64,000 nt of DNA from Paenibacillus sp. FSL H3-0469 (GTDB taxonomy: Bacteria > Bacillota > Bacilli > Paenibacillales > Paenibacillaceae). Positions within the stretch are counted from its first letter, which is position 1. The number at the start of each line of letters is the position of its first letter. The stretch is from contig NZ_CP150302.1 in the NCBI RefSeq assembly GCF_038051945.1, positions 3,782,001-3,846,000 of the forward strand. The letters run 5' to 3'. This document shows positions 8,736 to 16,923 of the stretch, piece after piece. The translations under genes and the position numbers were made by a program. Under the pieces are notes generated by a model that saw only the letters and a program-made list of their open reading frames with translations, ran no database searches and was not told the DNA's origin.

Positions 8736-9411
8736 AACCGTATTCCCCTCTCAATTGGTCTCTGACGATCGTTCCATTCTCAATCGCAAGCACCCGTTTA
8801 CGCATTTTGTTCACAATATCCCGGTTGTGGGTCGCCATAACGATCGTGGTGCCGCGGAAATTAATCTCATCCAGCAGCTGCATAATGCCCCACGAGGTCT
8901 CCGGGTCCAGATTGCCGGTAGGCTCGTCCGCAATAATAACGGAAGGATTGTTGACGATAGCTCTGGCAATCGCGATCCGCTGCTGCTCTCCCCCTGAGAG
9001 CTGTGAGGGCTCACGCCCCGCCTTGCTGCGCAGTCCCACCAGATCGAGCACTTCATTCACACGCTTCTTGATAATCTTCTTCGGCGCCTCAATAACATCC
9101 ATCGCAAAAGCCACATTCTCATACGCCGTCATCTTCGGCAGCAGCCGGAAATCCTGAAAGACCACACCGATATTGCGGCGCACATATGGGATCTTACGGG
9201 GCTTCAGCTTGCCGATATTGAACCCGCCTACAGAGATCTGTCCTTTGGTTGGCGTTTCTTCTCTATAAATTAATTTCATGAACGTTGATTTCCCTGCGCC
9301 GGACGGTCCGACAATGTAGACGAACTCATTACGGTCGATTTTGACGGATATTCCTTGCAATGCATGGGTCCCGTTAGCATAGGTCTTCCATACATCCTGC
9401 ATCTCAATCAT
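8725..9411 (-). CDS. ftsE: Cell-division ABC transporter ATPase FtsE
   Basis: This is the cytoplasmic ATPase of FtsEX. Walker A (GPSGAGKSTFMKLIYREE), Q-loop (VVFQDFRLLPKMTAYENVAF), signature (LSGGEQQRIAIARAIVN), Walker B (VIIADEPTGNLD) and switch His (MATHNRDIVNKM) are all present. The frame is open to 9450, but the ATG at 9411 (MIEMQDVWKTYANG) has GGGAAGTGAG upstream and gives the usual length of 228 residues; ATG 9435 is an alternative. It is the first gene of the operon with ftsX, the LytM gene and ctpB. The divergent vanW gene begins at 9601, so the 190 bases between hold both promoters. Confidence 0.95.
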   Translation of the reverse strand: MIEMQDVWKTYANGTHALQGISVKIDRNEFVYIVGPSGAGKSTFMKLIYREETPTKGQISVGGFNIGKLKPRKIPYVRRNIGVVFQDFRLLPKMTAYENVAFAMDVIEAPKKIIKKRVNEVLDLVGLRSKAGREPSQLSGGEQQRIAIARAIVNNPSVIIADEPTGNLDPETSWGIMQLLDEINFRGTTIVMATHNRDIVNKMRKRVLAIENGTIVRDQLRGEYGYEF

Positions 9412-9600
9412 TTTCTCACTTCCCGATTCTGACATCTTCCGCCGGGCCACTGGGCCGGGGGAGCTTCCATAAACTGCATGATTATCGCAGGCGTATCTAT
9501 TGTAACAAATCCATAACCCCTTGAGTACCCGAAAGTTTTACCGAATCCTTACATATACATAAAAACATCAGGTTTCGCCCCATAGAAGGAGAGATTACTT

Positions 9601-11028
9601 ATGAAAAAAATACACGCCGCTCTCATCGCGGGTTTCGGTCTGATGCTGGCCGGTTCGCTGGCTGCCGGAGGGCTTCATCTGTACGGCAGCCAGCCCACCC
9701 TGCCCGCAAACACCGCTATCGCAGGCTGGGAGGTAGGCGGAATGAACATTGCTGACGTAGCGGCCGGAATGGATGCAAGACTTCAGGCGCTGGAAGCTAC
9801 TCCACTCATGCTGAAGGCAAAAAATAACGCCGGACTACAGGTTACCCTTAAGCAGGCAGGCGTGACCTATGAAGCCGGGGATTTCCTTCAGGCGCTGAAG
9901 ACACTGACGGACGGCACGCTGATGGAGCGGGTACAAGCCCGGCGCAACTGGCCCGGCAGCTGGAATATGGACATTCAGTTGCAGACTTCGCAGCTTAAGA
10001 GTCTCTTGAATCCCGAGTGGGAAAAAGAAGCCTTCGGCGTTCCGGTCGATGCGGTCCGGCAGATCACCGGAGATGACCGGGTCGTATATACGCCGGGCAC
10101 CTCCTCCTACGAGGTGGACTGGCAAGCGCTGGAGCTTGCGATGCAGGCGGCGGTGCCCACCCGGTTGGCTGCTGACGGTAAGCTTCGAGATCAGCAGATT
10201 CAGCTGGAGATCCCCCTTGCCGTCAAGCAGCCGAAGATCACGCTACAGTCACTCAAGGATCAGGGCATTGACCGCAAAATCGTCCAGTTCAGCACCTCCC
10301 TCGGGGCCAGCGGCCCCGGGCGCAGCTTCAATGTAGAGGCCGCCGCCAAAGCCGTGAACGGCACGGTGCTGCCGCCGAATGCGGTTTTTGATTACGGAAA
10401 AGCGATCCAGAAGGCCCAGACCGAATACGGCTTCCGCGAAGCCCCGGTCATCGTGAACGGCAAGCTCCAGCCCGGCACCGGCGGGGGGATCTGCCAGGTC
10501 TCCAGCACCCTGTATAATGCCGCGCTTCGCTCGGGCCTTGAGATTGTAGAACGGCGCAACCACTCGCTTCCGGTCAGCTATCTGCCCAAGGGGCAGGACG
10601 CCACTTTTGCCGAGGGATATATTAATTTCCGCTTCCGCAACAATACCGGCAAATATCTGATCATCAAATCCGAAGTCCAGGGGCGTACGCTGACCATCAA
10701 GCTGTTCGGCACGTTCCCGAAGAACGTCACCTATTCCATTGAATCCAGGACCGTCGAGGTGCTGCCCCCCACGGATAAATATGTGAGCGATGCCTCGCTC
10801 CCCAAGGGCGGAACCCGGGTACTGCTTGCCGGTAAAACCGGTTATGTAGTTGAAACTTACATTACCCGCCATGTGGATGGTAAAGCTGTAGAAAGAAATC
10901 TGCTTTCCCGCGATACCTATTACGCCCAGAAACGTGTCATCGCCATCAACCGCGGCGGGATGAGCAAGTCCGATCAGCCCGAATCCCCGCGCAGACAGCT
11001 CGTCGAGGACGGAGTGAAGGTGCGGTAA
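9601..11028 (+). CDS. VanW-family secreted protein with peptidoglycan-binding-like N-terminal region
   Basis: This protein has a signal sequence (MKKIHAALIAGFGLMLAGSL), about 230 residues resembling the PG_binding_4 module that often precedes VanW, and a VanW domain at about 250-400. The VanW core is clear: NAVFDYGKAIQKAQTEYGF, then GTGGGICQVSSTLYNAALRS and ERRNHSLPVSYLP. A G5-like region (TVEVLPPTDKYV) follows near the C-terminus. The biochemical role of VanW is not established; the domain occurs beside vancomycin-resistance genes and in many wall-associated proteins. The ATG has AAGGAGAG eight bases upstream. The gene is divergent from ftsE, which fits an envelope role. Confidence 0.88.
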   Translation: MKKIHAALIAGFGLMLAGSLAAGGLHLYGSQPTLPANTAIAGWEVGGMNIADVAAGMDARLQALEATPLMLKAKNNAGLQVTLKQAGVTYEAGDFLQALKTLTDGTLMERVQARRNWPGSWNMDIQLQTSQLKSLLNPEWEKEAFGVPVDAVRQITGDDRVVYTPGTSSYEVDWQALELAMQAAVPTRLAADGKLRDQQIQLEIPLAVKQPKITLQSLKDQGIDRKIVQFSTSLGASGPGRSFNVEAAAKAVNGTVLPPNAVFDYGKAIQKAQTEYGFREAPVIVNGKLQPGTGGGICQVSSTLYNAALRSGLEIVERRNHSLPVSYLPKGQDATFAEGYINFRFRNNTGKYLIIKSEVQGRTLTIKLFGTFPKNVTYSIESRTVEVLPPTDKYVSDASLPKGGTRVLLAGKTGYVVETYITRHVDGKAVERNLLSRDTYYAQKRVIAINRGGMSKSDQPESPRRQLVEDGVKVR

Positions 11029-11060
11029 CGTCTATTCCCCCTGAATGTACGGCAAACAGA

Positions 11061-11107
11061 AACGGCTGTGCTCACCTTGTGACAAGGTCGGCACAGCCGT
11101 TATTTTT
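11061..11107 (+). terminator. Terminator after the VanW-family gene
   Basis: AACGGCTGTGC and GCACAGCCGTT form an 11-bp stem, with a second hairpin (ACCTTGTGACAAGGT) in its loop, followed by ATTTTTA. It can also act on the convergent gene at 11143-11748. Confidence 0.85.
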
Positions 11108-11142
11108 ATGAAGTGCTGGACTGAGCCTGAAGCCTCTGTTGC

Positions 11143-11748
11143 TTAGAAAAGGGTATCCGGCGACATATCAATTCTCCAGTAGCCGTTCACCTTCTTCAGC
11201 TTCACTGTTACTACTTCGGAAGACCCGTTCGGTCCTTCCGCAGGTACAGTAAGCTCGAACACTGCCGCCTGTGCAGTCTTGGAGACCATCCGTGCAGTCG
11301 CTCTGGTGAAATCAAGCGAGTTGCCCAGATCAGAATTGACCTGTGCCATTCTGCCCTCATGCTCCAGGAACTGTGTCTGTGCATAGAAGGCGGCCGCATT
11401 ATGCGTGAAGCCCTTCTTGATGTAGCTCATCAGCTGCTGCTTCGTGCCCAGATCGCTCGACAGATAGCGGTACTCCACTGTTTTATAAGTGAACAGCTCC
11501 GGGCTGAATACATTGCCTCCCCGGCTGGCATACGTGTATAGCTTCTTGGCATGAACCACCAGCGGAACAACGCTCCGTTCCGTGAGGTTGTTAATGGTAG
11601 CCGGCCCTTCCTTGCCCGGTGCAGACGCCGCAACCGTTCTAACGCCCTCAATGCTTGCCACCGGCGAAGCCGCAAGCGCTCCGCCCCCTGCAGAGACAAG
11701 ACCCAGTGATAATGCCAGTGAACCGATCATCCATTTTTTGTTCATCAT
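11143..11748 (-). CDS. Secreted protein of unknown function
   Basis: I do not recognise a family. The 201-residue product begins with a clear signal peptide (MMNKKWMIGSLALSLGLVSA, likely cut after GALA). The mature part holds alternating polar strands and a terminal segment, SEVVTVKLKKVNGYWRIDMS, which resembles the last strand of NTF2-like or lipocalin-like secreted folds. The frame extends to 11799, but GAGGAGG lies just before the paired ATGs at 11748 and 11745. It stands alone, with a terminator on each side and the pilus operon upstream on the same strand. Confidence 0.7.
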   Translation of the reverse strand: MMNKKWMIGSLALSLGLVSAGGGALAASPVASIEGVRTVAASAPGKEGPATINNLTERSVVPLVVHAKKLYTYASRGGNVFSPELFTYKTVEYRYLSSDLGTKQQLMSYIKKGFTHNAAAFYAQTQFLEHEGRMAQVNSDLGNSLDFTRATARMVSKTAQAAVFELTVPAEGPNGSSEVVTVKLKKVNGYWRIDMSPDTLF

Positions 11749-11891
11749 GAACGCCTCCTCATATTCCTGTTGGGTAGTTTGACCACTGCTTCTCTTCAAC
11801 TGCTGCGATAAGTACTATATAACTTACGATAGCCCGTAAGCTGTAATACCCAAACCACCCTGGGGTATAAACGGATAATGGGGGAAAAGCG

Positions 11892-11928
11892 TAAAAAAAC
11901 TCTGCTCCCGTGTAGTCGGGGGCAGAGC
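11892..11928 (-). terminator. Terminator at the end of the pil operon
   Basis: On the minus strand CTCTGCCCCCGAC pairs with the GGGAGCAGAG arm and is followed by TTTTTTT. It lies 18 bases past the pilO stop. Confidence 0.92.
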
Positions 11929-11945
11929 TCTATAGTTATCAACTG

Positions 11946-12611
11946 TTATTTATTTCCGCTTATGGATACCTGAGTGGAATTGCCGGCTGCAAGTGCCTGA
12001 TCTTCAGTTTCAGGATCAATGGCATCTTCAAAATAGGCTGTAAACGAAACGTTCGCCGTTATAATTTTAGAAGAACCTCCTGCACCCCCGCCGTCCGAGG
12101 ACCGCTGAAATGTTAATGTATCGACATTCACTACGCGGGGCAGCTGTTGCAGCGCAAGCAGCCATTTGCTGATACTCGAATAATCCCCCTCGACTACAGC
12201 CGTCATAGTCAGCGGCTTGACCGCAGGATATACCGCCGTACCTGAACCTGTCATGGTCTGAATCGGATTCTCTTGGCCTATACTGAAATTGACATCCTTT
12301 AGCTTCGCCCCGGATACTGATCCGATAGAGCGCAGATCCAGAATCATTTGTTCACTGTTGTCGCCTTTCGGAAGCTGGGTGAGCAGTGCAGCCTCTTCGG
12401 CTTGCTGTGAGGTGTCGTTCTTGCGTTCATTAATTTTGCTCTCAAGCAGACTATTCTGTTCATTCAACTGGCTGAGCTCCGATTCCTGATCTTTGACAGT
12501 TCGGCTGGTAGGCTGTAGACCAAGCATGAAGAAGGCGAACAGCAACAAAAACAGGATTAGAACGCCCAATGTAATAGGGGACCTGTATTTATTAATTTGT
12601 TCCACTGCCAT
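11946..12611 (-). CDS. pilO: Type IV pilus inner-membrane platform protein PilO
   Basis: PilO forms the alignment subcomplex of the type IV pilus with PilM and PilN. The 221-residue product has one membrane helix (LGVLILFLLLFAFFMLGLQP, about 15-35), a coiled coil with SELSQLNEQNSLLESKI, and a C-terminal ferredoxin-like PilO domain (TMTAVVEGDYSSISKWLLAL, QQLPRVVNVDTL). It overlaps the end of pilMN by 20 bases, so the two are probably translationally coupled. It is the last gene of the operon. No pilP or secretin gene follows, as expected for a cell without an outer membrane. Confidence 0.88.
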   Translation of the reverse strand: MAVEQINKYRSPITLGVLILFLLLFAFFMLGLQPTSRTVKDQESELSQLNEQNSLLESKINERKNDTSQQAEEAALLTQLPKGDNSEQMILDLRSIGSVSGAKLKDVNFSIGQENPIQTMTGSGTAVYPAVKPLTMTAVVEGDYSSISKWLLALQQLPRVVNVDTLTFQRSSDGGGAGGSSKIITANVSFTAYFEDAIDPETEDQALAAGNSTQVSISGNK

Positions 12612-14214
12612 CCCCCTCCCCTGACGCTGCCTGTTGGTCTATTCCAGCTGCTGTATCGTTAGTCTTTGTTTTTAGTAAGCTCACATGGTAAACCGCAGTA
12701 TACGTACCATATCCTGAGACCGAACCGGACTGTACGGTGGTATCCCCTTCTGTCAGCTTCTGAATTTCGGCTCCCTTGGTGAAAGACATTTTGCGCAGAT
12801 TGGCCAAATAAATAGAGGAAGCTTCCATACTCGGCACTCTTAACGTGAGATCAATGGAATCATGGTACGTATAGTTTATACTTCGCAGTAAGCTATCCTG
12901 CGGCAACCCCGAAGATAGCTCATTCAATACAGGTACAATAATTGTTCTATATGCAAGAATTTCATCCACTGCAGCCTTTCTGTTCAGTGTTCCGGACACT
13001 CCATTTATCTTGGCGAGTTCGCTTTGAAGCATCAATGAGCGGTCCTGGGCACCCTGAATTTGTTGCTCATTCTCTGTAATCTGCCCTTTATTTGTTGCAA
13101 AGAATATACCGACTCCTACCACACCGACCAGCCATATTCCAACAAGAGCAACAGCAACATATGGGAAAAGAATGGCCTCCCGGTCTTCCCGCGGCAGCAG
13201 GTTAACGGCAAGGGTATTACTATCCTGCAGGGCTGCCCCGGCGGCTACACGATAATCATTCAGCTCAGGATCAGGAGCACTGTCACCCGTGACATCTTCC
13301 AGTCCGATAGTTGTAACCTCAAGCTCCGTCAAGGATTGTTGCAGTTCCTCGAGCAGCTGGTTGCGAATCTGTAGAGGGCCTGTAATCAGGACATTTTGAA
13401 TTCTCGTGCTTCCGTCATGAAGACTGTATTGATAAAAGTTCAGCATGCGCGATATTTCAGCGGTGATCTCCAGCATCCGCCCAGGCGCAAGCAATCCCCC
13501 GGCCAGGCTAGCTGACGTTGCCGCAACTTCTCTCATATATTCTATCCCAGCTTGTACAGTGGGCTGTACTCCGCTGTTCAAATCCATTTGATTAATGGTT
13601 CGGATGAACACCGGATTACCGCTGCGGAACATATATACGTCAAGAACATTCTGCTCGATATTAATAAGCATCGTATCCTCAAACTCTGCCTTGCGGCCAA
13701 TACTCAAGCTACGGGCAAGTGCTGTTGCCGCAATCTCCACAGTAGCAACCCGCAGACCCGCTCCTTCAAGCACATCAATATAGTCTTGAATCGGCTTACG
13801 GGGAGCAGCGAACACCAGGAGATGACTGTTCTCCTCATCTACATCAATTGTGACATAATCATAAACAGGGCTTTCAAAGGGCAGATGCAGTCCCGTCTCC
13901 ACCTCCAGCTTCACAAGCTGCTCTACCTGCTTCGGATTCGTGCTGGGAATACTCATTTTACGGATGATGATCTGTGATGGCGGAATCGACAGCGAGACCC
14001 GTTTACCGCGCAGTCTCTCAACCTTCACCCAGTGCTTGACAGTTTCCAAGAGAGCTTCACGATCGGCTACCTGATTCTCAACAATTAATCCTGGCGGGAG
14101 CGGAAGATAGCGCTTCTTACGTACTTCCCATAACTTTTTGTTCTTAAAGCTGATATAGCGGATTCCCGTCTGCTCAATCGCAAGACCGGCCACCGGGTTC
14201 TGAAGTCCAAGCAT
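12592..14214 (-). CDS. PilM-PilN fusion protein of the type IV pilus platform
   Basis: One frame of 540 residues joins two proteins that are usually separate. Residues 1 to about 340 are an actin-like PilM (LAIEQTGIRYISFKNKKLWE at the start, LSIPPSQIIIRKMSIPSTNP, then VEQLVKLEVETGLHLPFES). From about 365 a PilN follows: a short cytoplasmic lead (NLLPREDREAILFPY), one membrane helix (VAVALVGIWLVGVVGVGIFF), a coiled coil and a periplasmic-type domain. The fusion links the cytosolic ATPase-binding part directly to the membrane part. The frame is open to 14307, but AGGAGG ten bases before the ATG at 14214 sets the start. It lies between pilD and pilO. Confidence 0.88.
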   Translation of the reverse strand: MLGLQNPVAGLAIEQTGIRYISFKNKKLWEVRKKRYLPLPPGLIVENQVADREALLETVKHWVKVERLRGKRVSLSIPPSQIIIRKMSIPSTNPKQVEQLVKLEVETGLHLPFESPVYDYVTIDVDEENSHLLVFAAPRKPIQDYIDVLEGAGLRVATVEIAATALARSLSIGRKAEFEDTMLINIEQNVLDVYMFRSGNPVFIRTINQMDLNSGVQPTVQAGIEYMREVAATSASLAGGLLAPGRMLEITAEISRMLNFYQYSLHDGSTRIQNVLITGPLQIRNQLLEELQQSLTELEVTTIGLEDVTGDSAPDPELNDYRVAAGAALQDSNTLAVNLLPREDREAILFPYVAVALVGIWLVGVVGVGIFFATNKGQITENEQQIQGAQDRSLMLQSELAKINGVSGTLNRKAAVDEILAYRTIIVPVLNELSSGLPQDSLLRSINYTYHDSIDLTLRVPSMEASSIYLANLRKMSFTKGAEIQKLTEGDTTVQSGSVSGYGTYTAVYHVSLLKTKTNDTAAGIDQQAASGEGDGSGTN

Positions 14215-14228
14215 AAGCCATAAGCCTC

Positions 14229-14978
14229 CTAATGAATAAGCGAGAGATACCCGCCGATAATCTCTGAACCGTAACCGTAAGCAAGTAATCCTCCCAGAGC
14301 AAGCCAAGGACCAAAGGGAACGGGCTGCCCGCGCTTAACGATACCCGTCAATTGGAGTGTACCGCCAACCAGTGTACCTAATAGACATGCTGCGAAGAAG
14401 GCCAACAGCACATTAGGGAACCCTATGGCCAGTCCCAGCAATGAGAATAGCTTGAAATCACCCATACCCATTCCGCCGAACCAGGCAAAGGGTAGAATGA
14501 TCGCTCCTCCAACAGCAGCACCTAGAAAGAATAACCATATCGATCCATCAACATTCAATAGAGTGAGCACTAGCAGGAATGGTGTGAAAAATAGCAGGAT
14601 TTTATTCGGTATCAGCATATATTTGAGATCAGCCACCGTTACAATAACAGCCACACTTGATAATACAATCGCCGTCACACCTTTAACAGTTACGCCGAAC
14701 TCCAGATAGGACCACAAGAACAGCAGTCCGGTCGCAAGCTCACCTAGCGGGTACAGCATGGATACTTTGGCACCGCAATGCCTGCATTTACCACCGTTTG
14801 CCAACCAACTGAGTACCGGTACCAAATCCCGCGGCTTCAGGCGTGTTCCACAACCGGTGCAGTGCGAAGGAGGATGATTGAGCGATTCTCCCGCTGGCAC
14901 ACGCAGAGCGACAACGTTATAGAAGGAGCCTAATATTAGCCCGAGCAGCGTGATATATACAGCGATAACGATGGTCAT
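14229..14978 (-). CDS. pilD: Prepilin peptidase / N-methyltransferase (PilD/ComC family)
   Basis: This membrane aspartyl protease cuts class III signal peptides after the glycine before FTLIE and can methylate the new N-terminus. It has the bifunctional layout: a hydrophobic start, two zinc-binding CxxC pairs (CTGC and CRHC, about 41-76), then two catalytic Asp, one in VADLKYMLIPN and one in the GMGMGDFKL (GxGD) motif, with about seven membrane helices in 249 residues. AAAGGAATG lies before the ATG. Its substrates should be the pilin at 15078 and the minor pilins at 24586-27533. It begins only after a hairpin-T run following the pilin gene. Confidence 0.95.
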   Translation of the reverse strand: MTIVIAVYITLLGLILGSFYNVVALRVPAGESLNHPPSHCTGCGTRLKPRDLVPVLSWLANGGKCRHCGAKVSMLYPLGELATGLLFLWSYLEFGVTVKGVTAIVLSSVAVIVTVADLKYMLIPNKILLFFTPFLLVLTLLNVDGSIWLFFLGAAVGGAIILPFAWFGGMGMGDFKLFSLLGLAIGFPNVLLAFFAACLLGTLVGGTLQLTGIVKRGQPVPFGPWLALGGLLAYGYGSEIIGGYLSLIH

Positions 14979-15004
14979 AGTCCATTCCTTTTGTGTAAAG
15001 TGAT

Positions 15005-15037
15005 TTGTAAAAAAGGAACCGGAATGATCCGATTCCT
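15005..15037 (-). terminator. Attenuating terminator between pilin and pilD
   Basis: On the minus strand GGAATCGG, ATCATT and CCGGTTCC (one G-T pair) form a hairpin followed by TTTTTTAC. It probably lets most transcripts end after the pilin gene, so pilin would be made in excess of PilD, PilMN and PilO. Confidence 0.75.
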
Positions 15038-15077
15038 AGATAATTAAGTAAGATATCGTTGATTACTCAAATAATCT

Positions 15078-15596
15078 TTAAGAATTTGGTGTTGGCGCCG
15101 GTGTAGCTGGACTTGACTTTAAGACCTCTGAAGCTGTATAGCTACCTCCAGCCTCCTTACTAGTTCCAGTAGTGGGAACAGATGGTTGATCAGCAGAACC
15201 AAGCGGCTTTGGCGCTATTTGAACTGAATCTAACTGGCCTTTGTCAGTGAAAATAACAACACCGCCCTTAATAGTGGCTTTTGAACTTGGAAGACTCAAG
15301 TCAGTATCCAAATACCCTTCTCTCTGCATTTCAGCAATAGTAACATTTACACCAGAAGTATCAACGAACTTACCATCTTTTTCACCAGCGATGTAAAGTC
15401 TCGCCGCATCATAAATTTGCCGGGCTGTAGCTACGTCAGAGTCTTTTTTTGTATCCGAAATAACATTCCCGATCAAAGGAATCGCAATAACCGCAATAAT
15501 CCCCAAGATAACGATAACTGCCAATAATTCGATCAGCGTAAAGCCCTTCTGGCCTTCCTCTTTACTCAATCTCTTCTTGATTGCATTTGCTAACAT
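15078..15596 (-). CDS. Type IV pilin, probable major pilin (PilA-like)
   Basis: This is the main candidate structural subunit of the pilus. It has a class III leader of 18 residues rich in Lys (MLANAIKKRLSKEEGQKG), cut before FTLIELLAVIVILGIIAVIA. The conserved Glu at position 5 of the mature chain is present. A soluble head of about 120 residues follows, then a Thr/Pro/Ser-rich tail (TTGTSKEAGGSYTA, SSPATPAPTPNS) that may be surface exposed or glycosylated. The SD AGGAGGAAATCAA is the strongest in the operon and a terminator follows, both consistent with high expression. ComGC-type competence pilin is an alternative, but the 172-residue length is larger than usual for ComGC. Confidence 0.9.
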   Translation of the reverse strand: MLANAIKKRLSKEEGQKGFTLIELLAVIVILGIIAVIAIPLIGNVISDTKKDSDVATARQIYDAARLYIAGEKDGKFVDTSGVNVTIAEMQREGYLDTDLSLPSSKATIKGGVVIFTDKGQLDSVQIAPKPLGSADQPSVPTTGTSKEAGGSYTASEVLKSSPATPAPTPNS

Positions 15597-15717
15597 TTGA
15601 TTTCCTCCTAAAATGTATTTTTAAAGGTCTGGATGAGTGCTTGAATTCGTTGTATCTGCATTCGTCAGTACGAAGGCTATCTGCCCCCGCCCGGCGTCAC
15701 CCCTCTCAAAGATGTCA

Positions 15718-16923
15718 TCACATATTGCTATAGATACTGAACATTGGCAGCATAATGGCTGCTACAATCACGCCGACTACTCCCGCCAGGAAAGCTATCA
15801 ATAACGGCTCAAGTAAAGACTTCAGCCGGTCAACAGTGTTTTCCACATCCATCTCATAGAAATCTGCTATCTTGGACAACATCTGGTCGAGCGCACCCGT
15901 CTCTTCGCCTATGGCGATCATCTGTGTGACCAGCGGCGGAAAGACCCAGGCTTTTTTCAAAGGTTCCGACAGAGGCTTTCCTTGTCTGAGTGAGTCTCCT
16001 GCGCTGCGAATGTACTTTCCAATTACCTTGTTGCCCGCAATTTCTTCAACAATCGCCAGCGATTGCAGGATCGGCACTGAACTGGCATACAGCGAAGAGA
16101 AGGTTCTGGTGAACTGCGCAATAGAGCCCTTCTGATTAAGCTTCCCGAACACAGGCACCTTCAGCTTGGCATAATCCAATGCGTAGGCCCCCTTCTCTGT
16201 ACGCTTCGTTATCTGAAAGGCTACTATGATCACAATCAGACCGATCAGCCAAAAATACCATTGCCCTTGTATGCTCTTACTAAGCACAAGTACCATCTTG
16301 GTGATAGCCGGAAGCTCTGCATTCATCGACTCGAACATAGTTACGAACTGCGGAACGATAGCCCACAGCAGATAGATAACAGCGGCCACCGCCATAACGC
16401 CAACGGTGATCGGATACATCAGCGCAGATTTAATTTTCTCTGTGGTGGTATGCTGTTTCTCAAAATACATTGCCAGCCGTTCCAGCGTTCCTTCAAGGTC
16501 CCCGGTTTCCTCACCCGCCCTTACCATACTCACGAACAAATGCGGGAATATCTTTTTGTGATCCTGTATAGCTTGTGAGAAAGCTATTCCCCGCAAAAGA
16601 CTGGAACTGACGTCCTGCAGCGCTTTGGCCAGCGGCTTGCTGTCTGTCTGCTCCGCCAGAATTCGGGTCGCATCAACGATAGACACACCTGCACGGATTA
16701 ACGTGGCGAACTGGCGGCAATAAATAATGAAATGAATGGTTTTCACCGGATTACCGATATAAATCTCCATCGACAGGATAGAGTTTTTCTGCTCATTCAG
16801 TGAGAAAACAGTAAGTCCCCGCTTGCGGAGTTCCTCCATGGCAGTGGACTTATCTTGTGCCGTAAGCTTACCTTTGAGCTGTTTGCCCGCCGAAGTCTTA
16901 ACCTGATATTCAAATTGAGGCAT
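15718..16923 (-). CDS. pilC: Type IV pilus assembly platform protein PilC (GspF family)
   Basis: This is the polytopic inner-membrane protein on which the PilB and PilT motors act. The 401 residues carry the duplicated T2SSF domain: the first at about 65-190 with FIIYCRQFATLIRAGVSIVD and SMVRAGEETGDLEGTLERLA, the second at about 270-395 with IAQFTRTFSSLYASSVPILQ and MIAIGEETGALDQML. Membrane helices follow each copy, and the last ends FLAGVVGVIVAAIMLPMFSI. The frame extends to 16968, but the ATG at 16923 with a GGGGGGAG SD gives the usual MPQFEYQ start. It overlaps the end of pilT by 14 bases. Confidence 0.95.
   Translation of the reverse strand: MPQFEYQVKTSAGKQLKGKLTAQDKSTAMEELRKRGLTVFSLNEQKNSILSMEIYIGNPVKTIHFIIYCRQFATLIRAGVSIVDATRILAEQTDSKPLAKALQDVSSSLLRGIAFSQAIQDHKKIFPHLFVSMVRAGEETGDLEGTLERLAMYFEKQHTTTEKIKSALMYPITVGVMAVAAVIYLLWAIVPQFVTMFESMNAELPAITKMVLVLSKSIQGQWYFWLIGLIVIIVAFQITKRTEKGAYALDYAKLKVPVFGKLNQKGSIAQFTRTFSSLYASSVPILQSLAIVEEIAGNKVIGKYIRSAGDSLRQGKPLSEPLKKAWVFPPLVTQMIAIGEETGALDQMLSKIADFYEMDVENTVDRLKSLLEPLLIAFLAGVVGVIVAAIMLPMFSIYSNM

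Noticed and set aside
15597..15717. Possible small gene or c-di-GMP riboswitch before the pilin gene
   Set aside because: A 35-codon stretch is open but has no start codon. The sequence lacks the conserved core of the c-di-GMP-I or -II riboswitch as I know them; only a small TTCGT-ACTG-ACGAA hairpin is present.
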